Source: Pirellulales bacterium
GTDB lineage: Bacteria; Planctomycetota; Planctomycetia; Pirellulales; Pirellulaceae
DNA length: 46,036 bases
Direction: 5' to 3'
Assembly (NCBI GenBank): GCA_022451045.1
Contig: JAKUOW010000013.1
Location: 1-46,036 of the forward strand
Under the pieces are notes generated by a model. It saw nothing but the letters and a program-made list of their open reading frames with translations, ran no database searches and was not told the DNA's origin. Of the stretch, positions 35,822 through 45,700 are shown piece after piece; positions within the stretch are counted from its first letter, which is position 1, and every line of letters begins with the position of its first letter. Made by a program: the position numbers and the translations under genes.

Positions 35822-36757
35822 CTAGTCCGGAAATTCGTATGCTGGATTGTCCGGGTCGAAATCTAAATCACTGAGACCGACATTTATCTCGACGTCCAAG
35901 TACTTATATTCTTCTATAAGACTTGGCTCACCAGATTCCCCTGGCCATCCATAGGCGGCATATCTAACGGGAATCTTCCGAGCCATATCTAAATCAACCT
36001 CAGCAATGTGAAAATCGAACTCATGTGCCTTTTCATGGTGGATCAAGCGAAACCGCTTACACTGCACGCCTACACTTGACACTCCATCAATAATCTCAAC
36101 ATTCACATCGTCTTTTGAACGTTCGCTTCGATCTTTACGCCCGATATTGGCAAGTTTCTGTAGCAGAACGAGCACGCCAGATTCAGTCACCGGATAGCGG
36201 CTCCCAAACATTGCGATCAGGCTGTCAGGTTTCACCACATGCCGTTTAAATCCGAGCAAACCAACTTCGTGCACTATCATATGGCCGGCATTGGCACCCT
36301 CTACCCAGATTACCTCACGACCTTTCAGACTCTCCGGGGAAGTAAACCTTACGTACACACTAAAAGGACTACTGTTTGGGGCATTATTCCCAGATTCATG
36401 TCGGACTTTGACAGCCATCGTTTGTGGTCCGACAAGTTTATCACCGATGAGTTCGGTACGTTCCAGCGTCGCCGTGTAATCTACAATCTCAGCAGTTACG
36501 TCCTCTATTAGACGATCTACTGTAGGCAGGATTTCATCGAGTGGGTGATCACCGGTCAACTCAACGTTTGAGAAGTCACCTCCCTCTCGAGCCCTTTGGG
36601 CATCGATCAATGCTTGCTGACGTGCAGATTCATTTTTTAGCCACCATCCGCCGTACAGCAGCAATCACAATAGAACAAAAAACGCAATACGCACTATGCC
36701 ACGGCGTTTGGACCGCGCATCGATTTCATCTGCATTGGTAACTTCTACCTGATCCAT
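35822..36757 (-). CDS. DUF1571 protein with an in-frame TGA in its membrane anchor
   Basis: Reading from ATG 36757 gives a 30-residue N-terminus (MDQVEVTNADEI..., ending IAFFVLL), then TGA at 36665-36667, then in the same frame LLLYGGWWLKNES and about 270 further residues. The two sides of the TGA join into one normal membrane helix, so the intact protein would be 311 residues. The body matches the DUF1571 family: DYTATLERTELIGDKL, FTSPESLKGREVIWVEGANA, GSRYPVTESGV. An AAGGTGG site precedes ATG 36757. A gene caller would start at TTG 36664, which has no ribosome site and half a membrane helix. TGA is used as a true stop elsewhere here. Alternatives are recent loss, strain variant, sequencing error or readthrough. 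Confidence 0.75.
36665..36667 (-). other. In-frame TGA codon inside the DUF1571 gene
   Basis: The codon sits within the membrane segment, between VLL and LLLYGGWW. A single change from TGG (Trp) would explain it. Confidence 0.75.
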
Positions 36758-36789
36758 TTATTTATGGGCCACCTTACTTAGGGAGACTG

Positions 36790-37491
36790 CTACTTCTTTG
36801 TCTTCTTTTTCTTTAGCCGTTCAGCATATTCGGCGAGTGCCTGCTCTGGATCTTCATTGAAATAATCCTTACATCCCGTGCAGCAGACGTAGTATGTCTT
36901 GCCTTTGTAAGTTACGGGGATCGTCCCGGCACCCTCGGTTACCACACACAAGACGGTTGCCTGACCCTGGCCAAACCCACTGCCTTTTCGTGTGAATCCA
37001 ACTTCACCAAGACGTGTATAGAGTGATTTTCCAGCTCGCTGCTCAATCAACATAATGAGTCTTTTACCTGATGCAACAAACCGAAAATGTACGCGTGCTG
37101 GCTGTCCCTTCTCTGCAGATTCTGCGACAAGTGTTAGCTTTCCTTGGTCATCAAGTTTACCGTCAAAGCGTTGTGACTTATCGTCTGGCGACGTAGTAAC
37201 TAACGAGTACATGCCCGGTTCCTCACCAGCTATTAATTTCCCCGACTTAAAGTACTTGCCTTTATCTGTTTCAAATACAAGTGCCGCTTCTTTGTCAAAC
37301 TCCCATTGCCAACTGCTGCTTTCGATCCAGCCGCCGACGGTCGACCCACGCTTAATTTGACCGGCACCACGCCACTGGCCAACGAGTAACTGCATTTTCT
37401 CTAGAGAGTCTCGCTTCTTCTCAGCAACAAGCATGCCTGAAACCACACATATCAGTAACAAGATTGAAAACGCTTTTCGAATGCTCTTCAT
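36790..37491 (-). CDS. Exported protein with C-terminal YHS-like metal-binding domain
   Basis: A 233-residue exported protein. A signal peptide covers about 1-23. Residues 30-165 form a beta-rich domain of the kind seen in secreted planctomycete proteins (GQWRGAGQIKRG, FDGKLDDQGKLTLVAE). The last 55 residues look like a YHS/TRASH module: Cys182, then VTYKGKTYYVCCTGCKDYF with Cys203, 204 and 207, followed by DPEQALAEY and a Lys-rich tail. YHS domains bind copper or other soft metals in some proteins. The role here is unknown. It lies 33 bases upstream of the DUF1571 gene and 44 downstream of the FIST gene, in the same direction. Confidence 0.65.
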   Translation of the reverse strand: MKSIRKAFSILLLICVVSGMLVAEKKRDSLEKMQLLVGQWRGAGQIKRGSTVGGWIESSSWQWEFDKEAALVFETDKGKYFKSGKLIAGEEPGMYSLVTTSPDDKSQRFDGKLDDQGKLTLVAESAEKGQPARVHFRFVASGKRLIMLIEQRAGKSLYTRLGEVGFTRKGSGFGQGQATVLCVVTEGAGTIPVTYKGKTYYVCCTGCKDYFNEDPEQALAEYAERLKKKKTKK

Positions 37492-37535
37492 TTGTTATGC
37501 CTTTTCAGCTGACTACAATGACGGCTATTTACGAA

Positions 37536-38732
37536 TTACTGTTGAGATTCCGTAGGATCAAAGAACAACGCGACGCTCGCAGTAAAACCGTGGACAAAAT
37601 TCGTTCCACCGATAGGCCCAATTTCACCCATAGCAAAGAACCCTGCCAGCGGGACTTCTCCAATTACGTCATTGATTACTGTAGCATCATGGTGCGACGT
37701 CTCGAACATACGTGAACCACGACCGTTACAAGTAAATAGTAATCCAGCGGTTGGTTGAGCCGTAGTCGAATCTCGTTTCTTAGCTAGTAACTGTTTCATT
37801 TCACCATCGGCAGCTTCAGCATCTCTCAAATGAAACTGGACAGTCTGTCCGGCTCGCACGAAGTCAGTCACAACAATACTGCCTTCATCGGGCACGACGT
37901 TTTCGATATTGCGGACTAAAAAATCACCTTGTTCAAAGTCATCTTTATATTCATCTATTACTCGACCCAGATTTAATCCTTGCTGCATAGCAGCTTGTTC
38001 GTGAGTTGATGACGATTCATAAATATCATGAACATGCTTCAATGCTGGCTCACCACGCAATTGCTGGATTACGTTTCGCTCACACTTTGTGATTACCAGC
38101 GGTTCACCAATAGGGCGACAACCTTGAGAAACAACCGACTCTACCCGGATGGCGCCCTGCAATAACACTCCAACCGCACCGATCGAAAACACATCTCTAT
38201 TGAGAAAAACCCTGTTCTCACCAGGGCTGAAGAAACCACTCGCCATTCCTCCAATGACAGGTTTTCCCGGTTGTTTTTCGTTCAATTCTGCAAGTAACAC
38301 ATCTGTCGGGAAACTAAACGGCTCTCCAAGTAATAAGAGGGTTGATTCATCACCCCACGACTCCAGAGCTTCTTCCGGCCAACCGTGAATCGCACCGCCG
38401 CCAATCGTTCGCTCAAAAGTCAGACGAATTGGGGTGATGGATGTTCCCGGTAAAACGGCTGACCAAACCGAAATTGCTGGTGCTGATTCCACTTCGGTCT
38501 TAACACCCACAATGGACTCTCCAGTGCAACCAATTGTGTGTACAGAACTAAGTTCTTCGTCCAACTGTGCGACAATTGCTTCTGCATCATCCTGAAAGTG
38601 GGGCGATATAAACAAACACGTTAGATCAGGTGCTTGCTCTAATTCCGCAAGAATTCGGCTTACGGCCAAACTCAATTCGGAACTCCAATTACCAGATTGA
38701 ATTAGCTCACTATGGAATTTCTGTTTCATCAT
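37536..38732 (-). CDS. FIST domain protein (FIST_N plus FIST_C)
   Basis: A 398-residue protein with both parts of the FIST fold, a proposed small-ligand sensor domain found in bacterial signalling. FIST_N runs from about 25 to 225 (CLFISPHFQDDAEAIVAQL, TIGCTGESIVGV, PVIGGMASGF). FIST_C runs from about 235 to 380 (GLLFTCNGRGSRMF, GFFAMGEIGPIGGTNFVHGFTASVAL). No kinase or methyl-accepting domain is attached, so it would act alone or with a partner encoded elsewhere. It is the first gene of the long minus-strand run; a divergent promoter region separates it from the hydrolase gene on the right. Confidence 0.9.
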   Translation of the reverse strand: MMKQKFHSELIQSGNWSSELSLAVSRILAELEQAPDLTCLFISPHFQDDAEAIVAQLDEELSSVHTIGCTGESIVGVKTEVESAPAISVWSAVLPGTSITPIRLTFERTIGGGAIHGWPEEALESWGDESTLLLLGEPFSFPTDVLLAELNEKQPGKPVIGGMASGFFSPGENRVFLNRDVFSIGAVGVLLQGAIRVESVVSQGCRPIGEPLVITKCERNVIQQLRGEPALKHVHDIYESSSTHEQAAMQQGLNLGRVIDEYKDDFEQGDFLVRNIENVVPDEGSIVVTDFVRAGQTVQFHLRDAEAADGEMKQLLAKKRDSTTAQPTAGLLFTCNGRGSRMFETSHHDATVINDVIGEVPLAGFFAMGEIGPIGGTNFVHGFTASVALFFDPTESQQ

Positions 38733-38786
38733 GCTGGGTTGGCTGTTCCTTTACGACATCAAATCAAACTAAAATGTTGTTTACAG

Positions 38787-38816
38787 TTGACAATTGTATC
38801 AGGCCAGAGTTATCTG
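38787..38816 (+). promoter_or_regulatory. Candidate promoter of the alpha/beta hydrolase gene
   Basis: A perfect TTGACA (38787-38792) is followed after 18 bases by TATCTG (38811-38816), ahead of the start codon at 38851. The -35 is good, the -10 only partial. Confidence 0.35.
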
Positions 38817-38850
38817 CGTTTATCTAGACCTTGCAACCAAAGAGATTGGC

Positions 38851-39930
38851 ATGAAATTCAAATCCCTCTTGGCCGCCATGTTTCTATTATCACCCGCGTT
38901 TGCGTTTTCGGAAGAATCTGAGAGCGTGGATTGGCTGGCGGAAATTCAAACATCACCAGACAAGTTGCCGGCAAACACACCTATGGTGGGATCGTTACTT
39001 GAAACATCGAGGGGGATGATCAAAAACCAGCGGCAATGGGAGTCGCGAAAGAGAGAGATCCGCCGTCGTTGGCTTCGATATCTTTCACCGGCAATAAAAA
39101 ACCGCGGCGCAGCACCTGCATACAAGGTAATCCAGGAAGATACTATCGATGGTGTCATTAGGCAGCTGATTCGATACGAAGTTGAGCCGGGAGAAGTCGT
39201 TGACGCATACCTATTGCGGCCGATCTCACTCGTAGATAACGCCCCCGGAGTCGTCGTATTTCATTCCACGGTAAATCACAGCATTCGCCAACCAGCAGGA
39301 ATCGAAGGTGTTAAGGAAAAGGCCTTCGGTCTGGCACTGGCCAAACAGGGCTTTATTGCTATCTGTCCAAGAAATTATCTTTGGCCCAACAATGACATCA
39401 TCAAAGCTCAGGAAATGGCGGACCGCTATCACGCCAAGAATCCAAGTTCAACAGGCATGAGCAAGATGCTATACGACGGCCAGGTGGCAATCGACATATT
39501 AGAAATGCAACCCGGCCTCGATAAGGAGAGAATTGGTGTAATAGGTCATAGCCTTGGTGCGAAAGAAGTCATTTACATGGGTGCTTTCGATGATCGCGTA
39601 AAAGTAATCGTCAGCAGTGAAGGTGGCGTTTCAACCACTTTTTCCAACTGGTATGCCCCTTGGTATCTCGGGGATGCAATAAGAAATGAACAATTTCCTC
39701 ACGATCACGAAGAACTACTAGGGTTAATTGCACCGAAGCCTTTTTTGCTTGTCGGCGGAGACAGTGCAGACGGGGATCAAAGTTGGCCGATAATTCATCG
39801 TGCCCTCGAAGTGTACCGCCTTTACGAAAAACCGGCAAACATCGGGCTTTACAATCACCGTCAGGGGCACGCTGTACCTGTAGAGGCTGAGCAGCGAATG
39901 CTGCAGTGGTTAGTCCATTACCTTAAATAA
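38851..39930 (+). CDS. Exported alpha/beta hydrolase (esterase-like)
   Basis: A 359-residue exported hydrolase of the acetyl-xylan-esterase/dienelactone-hydrolase-like group. The signal peptide is about 1-19 (cut after AFAFS). The nucleophile is Ser234 (GHSLGAKE), the acid is likely Asp304, 307 or 309 (GGDSADGDQSW), and the base is His340 (NHRQGHAVP). The substrate is not evident; carbohydrate acetyl esters are plausible given the genome context. Start ATG 38851 gives the signal peptide; the frame opens at 38794 but without a signal. It is followed by the LRR lipoprotein gene after 40 bases. Confidence 0.85.
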   Translation: MKFKSLLAAMFLLSPAFAFSEESESVDWLAEIQTSPDKLPANTPMVGSLLETSRGMIKNQRQWESRKREIRRRWLRYLSPAIKNRGAAPAYKVIQEDTIDGVIRQLIRYEVEPGEVVDAYLLRPISLVDNAPGVVVFHSTVNHSIRQPAGIEGVKEKAFGLALAKQGFIAICPRNYLWPNNDIIKAQEMADRYHAKNPSSTGMSKMLYDGQVAIDILEMQPGLDKERIGVIGHSLGAKEVIYMGAFDDRVKVIVSSEGGVSTTFSNWYAPWYLGDAIRNEQFPHDHEELLGLIAPKPFLLVGGDSADGDQSWPIIHRALEVYRLYEKPANIGLYNHRQGHAVPVEAEQRMLQWLVHYLK

Positions 39931-39970
39931 TCGCTACCTAATTCCCTCCATCACGTTAACTAAGGTTTCA

Positions 39971-40759
39971 ATGCACACCATCTGTTCGTTTTTCATCATC
40001 ATTTGTCTTTCGCTTGTACAAACTGGTTGCGGTAGCACACAAGAGGAAAGTGAATCCCAACTAACGGCAAAAGCCCAAATCGAAAAGTTGGGTGGAATCG
40101 TCTCGGGTACGGATTCTGTTTCAGTCAATCTCATGGGAAATCTCAATGTCAAGGATGACGACTTGAAGCTACTAGCCGGAATCGACCATCTGGCTTATTT
40201 GAATATCCGGGACACAGACATCGGTCATGCCGGCATGACTCACCTTGCAAATATTAAGACGCTTGAGACGATCGATGTGAGCAACTCACTGGTGACCGAT
40301 GCGGGCTTGAAGCACCTTTCCGGCTTGAGCCTTTCGAGTTTCCACGCTGGCCCCAAAAAGCACTCAGACGAAACACGGAAACAAATCGGAGATGCCGGCA
40401 TTGCAGAGTTATGCAAAATAAAAACACTCCGCGTCCTGAGCCTGCAACGTACAAATATTACAAGTGCGGGAGCTGCTTCTCTGGAGTTATTACCGAAGCT
40501 GGGTCGCCTGAATCTTGCCTTAACCAAGATCGACGACGAAGCAATCCCAGCAATTAGCACTTTGACCGCGTTAACAAGTCTAGACTTGAGTTTTACCGGG
40601 ATCACAGATGAAGGCGTTATTCACTTAGAGACGCTGACCAACTTAAATCAGCTCTTGATCTTAGAAACCGCTGTCTCAAACGAAATGAAGGCTGAATTAT
40701 CGCAACGGTTGCCCGGTACGATTATTACTCTCAACAACGAAGATCAGGCAACTCAGTAA
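39971..40759 (+). CDS. Leucine-rich-repeat lipoprotein
   Basis: A 262-residue lipoprotein with lipobox VQTGC (Cys20). Residues 55-250 contain about eight short leucine-rich repeats of the LxxLDLSxTxITDEGVxxL type (ETIDVSNSLVTDAGLKHL, RVLSLQRTNITSAGAASL, TSLDLSFTGITDEGVIHL). This is the same repeat style as in the metallopeptidase-LRR fusion at 13943. A protein-binding role in the envelope is likely. It lies 40 bases after the hydrolase gene in the same direction and is convergent with the dehydrogenase gene on the right. Confidence 0.85.
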   Translation: MHTICSFFIIICLSLVQTGCGSTQEESESQLTAKAQIEKLGGIVSGTDSVSVNLMGNLNVKDDDLKLLAGIDHLAYLNIRDTDIGHAGMTHLANIKTLETIDVSNSLVTDAGLKHLSGLSLSSFHAGPKKHSDETRKQIGDAGIAELCKIKTLRVLSLQRTNITSAGAASLELLPKLGRLNLALTKIDDEAIPAISTLTALTSLDLSFTGITDEGVIHLETLTNLNQLLILETAVSNEMKAELSQRLPGTIITLNNEDQATQ

Positions 40760-40779
40760 CTGACAACTTAGTGACGAGG

Positions 40780-41727
40780 CTAGACAGTAGTTCTTAGTGG
40801 TTCACCGGCCAGACCAAGCATAAGGTTTTCAACTGAGAGTTCAGCCATCTTGAATCGGGTCTGTTCAGTAGCACTACCGAGATGTGGTGCGATCGTCACA
40901 TTTGACAAGCTAAGTAATTCATGACCACGCGGGAGTGGTTCCGGTTCAGTCACATCCAGGCCCGCATGATATATCTCGCAGTTTTTCAAAGCATTTGTAA
41001 GTGCATCCGTATCAACAACACCTCCGCGCGCGATGTTAATTAGGATTGCGGTCTGCTTCATTTTTGAAAGCTGTTCTGCTCCGATCAGTCCACGCGTCTC
41101 ATCCGTAAGAGGGCACACGAGGACAACGTAATCCGATTCCGTTAATAAATCGTCAAAAGACGTGTAGGTTGCATTCAGTTCGGGTGGCAGATCGGTGCGT
41201 TCTCGTCGATTGTAGTAGAGGATATTCATATTGAATGCAGCGCAACGTCTGGCCACCTCCAGACCAATTCGACCCATCCCAACGATACCAACAGTTTCGC
41301 TGTGGATTTCACGCCCAAGCATATATCCCGGGTCATAGTACGTGAATTCAGCACTACGAGCGTAGCAATCCCCTTCCACAAGCCGGCGACCAGATGCAAG
41401 CATCAGAGTTAGTGCCATATCCGCCGTTGCACCGTTTAACACATTTGGAGTGTTGCCAACTGGTATGCCACGATCTCTGGCATCCTGCACATTGATATGA
41501 TCAACGCCGACACCAAAGTTACTGATTACCTTCAATCCAGACAATCGATCCATCACAGAACCGTCAACTTCCAGGTGACCATATGTATATAATCCATCGA
41601 CTGGGTCATCACACCCTTCAAGAGCAACGTCCCAAGGTAATAACTCCACCCGATTATCCATAAGTTCAAGTACCGTATCCGCCAGCGGTGTATCAGCTAC
41701 TACTCGAGGTTTTCGTTGTTCGGTCAT
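40780..41727 (-). CDS. D-isomer-specific 2-hydroxyacid dehydrogenase (GRHPR-like)
   Basis: A 315-residue NAD(P)-dependent dehydrogenase that probably reduces glyoxylate or hydroxypyruvate. The nucleotide-binding motif GIVGMGRIG lies near 147-155. The catalytic set is Arg234 (NIARGGVVDT), Glu263 (DVTEPEPLP) and His282 (APHLGSAT). The N-terminal substrate domain has FGVGVDHINVQDA. The DVTEPEPLP-to-APHLGSAT block closely resembles the glyoxylate/hydroxypyruvate reductase branch. It lies 33 bases downstream of the acetyltransferase gene on the same strand. Confidence 0.92.
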   Translation of the reverse strand: MTEQRKPRVVADTPLADTVLELMDNRVELLPWDVALEGCDDPVDGLYTYGHLEVDGSVMDRLSGLKVISNFGVGVDHINVQDARDRGIPVGNTPNVLNGATADMALTLMLASGRRLVEGDCYARSAEFTYYDPGYMLGREIHSETVGIVGMGRIGLEVARRCAAFNMNILYYNRRERTDLPPELNATYTSFDDLLTESDYVVLVCPLTDETRGLIGAEQLSKMKQTAILINIARGGVVDTDALTNALKNCEIYHAGLDVTEPEPLPRGHELLSLSNVTIAPHLGSATEQTRFKMAELSVENLMLGLAGEPLRTTV

Positions 41728-41760
41728 CGTTGCTATCTCTCTTACTGCTCGTGGATTGTT

Positions 41761-42681
41761 CTAAACATGATCGATTTCATGAAGGTAATCCAATGAAGTC
41801 TTTAGTTTCTCGTCTATTGTTATATCACCGAGTGATTTGATCATGGTGATCTCATCCGGCCTCTCACTGATTTCAATTCGATCGGCGAGCACGTCTGTTT
41901 TGGGAAACCAACCGTACACTTCTTTGCATTTCGAATCAGTAAAGTAAGAAACGATCCCATCAATTGCCCGATCATAATCCTCTGCACTTAAGCTACCAAT
42001 TGAACAATCACGAAGCTTCCATCTAATACCCTCGTCCTTCATGCGTATAAACCCGATACGTTTACCGTTTTGATTTATCGCGAAGTATTTGTCGTAGGGA
42101 TCTTTCTTTGTGAGGAACCACCAGTAGAACTCACTTCGGTGGACGTACGCATCAAGATGAGCATGAGCGTGATTGTAGCAGTCACTAACCCAGTCCAGAT
42201 TCTCCTTTAATCGAAACTCCTCGAGCACTATGGAATCATCTCTAACTTCGGTAGAGCTGATGTCAATCAATCCGTTATGAGCTGGGCAATGCTGATAACC
42301 AAGCCGGGAATAATACTCCGGCTTTATATCGGAAAAGAGCAAACTGATAGATGTACCGCGAGCGGATTCAAATTGTTCCGTCCAGTCAATCAGTTGGCGG
42401 GCATAACCTTTGCCCCTGGACTCGGCAATCGTATGCACGCAGCCGATAAAGGACGTTGACTCCACAGAACCGGCGAGTGAAAGCTCAAAGGGGAAACTCG
42501 CCAGTGACACTTCCACTCGCTCTTCACCAACACCAACACAAAAGTCTGCGCGTTGATGGTGAATTGATGCCAAACGCAGGTTTACATGTTCGGTGAAATC
42601 ATCGGAACTCCGCCATACATCAAAGATGTTTTCGAACGACTGTACTCGATCCTGAAATGTAGCCACTCTGAACGACAGCAT
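41761..42681 (-). CDS. GNAT family N-acetyltransferase
   Basis: A 306-residue acyltransferase of the GNAT family. The acetyl-CoA pyrophosphate-binding motif is in HTIAESRGKGYARQLIDW (about 105-122), preceded by the beta-4 strand SFIGCVHT. A second half (about 150-300) is less conserved and may be a degenerate GNAT repeat or a substrate domain. The substrate is unknown. The start ATG 42681 has GAGGG upstream; the frame reaches 42708 by a non-ATG start. It is flanked by the dehydrogenase and the sulfatase-esterase genes on the same strand. Confidence 0.8.
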   Translation of the reverse strand: MLSFRVATFQDRVQSFENIFDVWRSSDDFTEHVNLRLASIHHQRADFCVGVGEERVEVSLASFPFELSLAGSVESTSFIGCVHTIAESRGKGYARQLIDWTEQFESARGTSISLLFSDIKPEYYSRLGYQHCPAHNGLIDISSTEVRDDSIVLEEFRLKENLDWVSDCYNHAHAHLDAYVHRSEFYWWFLTKKDPYDKYFAINQNGKRIGFIRMKDEGIRWKLRDCSIGSLSAEDYDRAIDGIVSYFTDSKCKEVYGWFPKTDVLADRIEISERPDEITMIKSLGDITIDEKLKTSLDYLHEIDHV

Positions 42682-42717
42682 CGTTAATAACCCTCTGGGA
42701 AACAGCAAACGTCTCTG

Positions 42718-45700
42718 CTACTTTACCTGCCACCGTTCATCAAAGAACCCGTGACTTACAACTGTTCCGGGAGTCCTATCATTCGGCAATTCATCTAGGT
42801 TGATTATCGACCAATCCGGTAGTTTTGGGTTTTGAAGGGAATTCGTCCGATCGTGTCCTTCTCGATGCGTTGGACCGCTATTAACGACTACATACTTGTC
42901 AGCATTCAGGGGATTGGGATAGATCATCAATGGCAAGTGATTCTTACTATCGAATTGTTGGTCACCGATTGTGATTTTGCTGTTTGACCAGGCCAATGGC
43001 ATTGAGTGCTTCATGTTTTGGTCATTCAACAAACGACGTATTACGCTGTTAGTCTTAGGAGTACCCCACAACACAAGGTTATGCGTCCTGATCATTTCAG
43101 ATGTTAGTTGCTTATCTGTAATAACGGGAAGTTCACCGCGGTAAAGTGACTTCCACCGGTCACGAAAGTGCCTGAATTCAAAATCCAACCATCGTTGAAT
43201 CACTACGTTGTTCTCTGTGGCACTTGGCAAAACCACAACGAACGGTGAATAAAACGCATCGTCTATCGGACCTTGCAACTCGGGTGACTTAGTTAGACCT
43301 ATCGGCTTTCCAAGTTGCCACTTACCATCGCGTTTAATGAATGCCAGTGATTCAATCTCTTCTGTGTTAATAACAGTCCCATCAATCTCGCATGACTTAA
43401 CTGTGGTCATTTTGGGAGAGAGTCTCAGGGATGTGACATTCTTAGTCGTAACTGTAATTGAATCGTCCACAATCCGAGCATCAGCTCTAGCATCACTCCA
43501 GTGTTTTTCCAAACCAGTTAAGGTTACCCAGTAAGCCGAGTGATATCGAAGTGTCTGTGTTTGAACATGAACACTCTTGGGCATATTTGGGCGACCTGAA
43601 ATGCTGGCGGCCAACATATGGTCCATGATCTCCTTGAGCGTATCGGGATGATAAGAGTGACCCATACCAGGTCCAATCAGATGCAGTAGCTTCTCCCCTT
43701 CGGTCTCAAAAGCTCGTTCCATTATTTGAGCGGCCTGGATTTGTTTATCGTTTTCACCGCTGTATGCGACGACTGGCAAATTGAAGAGATTTCTCGCATA
43801 CCCAGGTATGTCATAGAGCCCCCACAGTTTCTGAACATACGGCTCCGGATACTTATCAGGAGTCATCTTGTTGTATTCCTTGGTCTCTGCGAAACCAGCA
43901 CCTGGGGCAACTGCCGCCCACTGATCTGCGTAATGAGCACCGACGTGCCATGCGCCAGCACCTCCCATGCTGAATCCCATAAGAATGACACGCTCACTAT
44001 CGATGTTGTAACGGCGGGAAACTTCTTTGACGACTTCCAAAACATCGATCTCACCTGCCGACTTGAATCCCATGCAGTGCCGCCCAAACGGATGAACGAC
44101 CATTGCGTGTGCTGGGGCAATTCGGCCTTTACGTTTCATCCGCTGATGGATGAAGTGCAGGTCCGTCGTTTTATCACCACGACCGTGTAACCAAACATAC
44201 AGCGGCACGGGTTTTCCTAAATCAAGATCTTCGGGGATTTCCAGGCCGTATGGCTGTGCAGAACCATCAATGGAAGATCGATACCCTCGAACCACAAGTC
44301 CTTTGTCTTTATTCCATGGTGCCTTCCCATCGTTTAGATCTTTCAATCGTGACTCGGCGAGTGTCATGACCTGCCGAGCAACATCAAACTGAGTCGGTGA
44401 ATAGAATTCACCAAGATCCACAGCCAATTCCACCGCTTTGATTAGAGCGATGACATCGTAACGAAAGGTATGCGTATGGATACGCGGCATTTGAAGTGCT
44501 ACTTTCGCTGCACGTAGCCTCCGATTCATTTCTGCCAGAAAATCCTCCGGCATTTCAATCCCTGCCGGTGGGATCTTCCGGGTGATCGACGGAATCGGAT
44601 CAATTCCTTGCGGTGTTTTTAGGTTGAGGGGCTTCGTAATCCGCGTGCCCAACCGCCGATGGAAACCATCTGCCCTTGCAGATTCCGGTATTACATCCTC
44701 AGTTGCTGTTCTCCACCGATTCAACTCTTGACGCAGTCCGGACAACACTTCTGCATATTCAGGATCGGCTGCCAAGTTATGTAAAGAGTGAGGGTCCTTG
44801 GATTGGTCGTACAATTCAACCGCTGGTCGCGGAAATAAGAACGTCCCACGCTGATCCTCTGATAACTCGCGACGTGCTTCCATTCTCTGCAGATCCTGAT
44901 AGCTGGGACTGCGGACGGCATCTGCCGGTGGAGTGCCCGGCAATTCCGGGAATGCATTCTCTACATATAAGAAACGATTGTTTCGGACACATCGTTCGTG
45001 AGCACCATAGTCGTGCCAGTTATGCTCTGCAAACACAAAATCCCGTACAGTTGCTTTCGGGTTTCTTAACACGTTGGCAAATGACACTCCCTGAAAAGAC
45101 GGGGCTGGATCAAGTCCCGCCAAGTCCAAAAATGTTGCACCAATATCAACACTGCTCACGAGACTGTTTGTCGTGGCACCAGAATCCACCTCGCTCGGCC
45201 AGTGCACAACAAACGGAGTACGAATTCCGGTGTCATAGATAGTTGTTTTATCCCGTGGAAATGGACGCCCGTTATCCGCCATCACAATTACGACTGTGTT
45301 ATCCGCGACGCCTTGGTGTTCCAGTTCTCGCATCACTTGACCAATATAGTCATCAAAGCGGCTAACCTCGTCATAGTAGAGCGCCAGATCTTCCCGCGTT
45401 GCCGGCTCATCCGCGAGATATGGAGGTACCACAACATCCTGTTCTGTGTGTGGCTCTTTAATGGCTCCTTTGGAATATCCACGGTGTGCATCAAAAGCTG
45501 CGAACCAAAAGAAGAAGGGTTTATCTTTTGGCCGTTCCTTGGTGACTTTCACCCAGTTTTCACACCCACTAGGCCCGCCTCCAACTATTAAGTCAAAGTG
45601 TTTGCGAGGTGCAGTACCAAGATGCCACTTACCTGCCGCAGCAGTGTAGTAGCCGTTTTCTTTTAGCACTTGAGGAAACACAACCTGACTCTCCGGTAAT

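Noticed and set aside
36665-36667. Selenocysteine at the in-frame TGA
   Set aside because: The codon is in a membrane helix, there is no convincing stem-loop after it and no selenoprotein family match; loss, error or readthrough are simpler.
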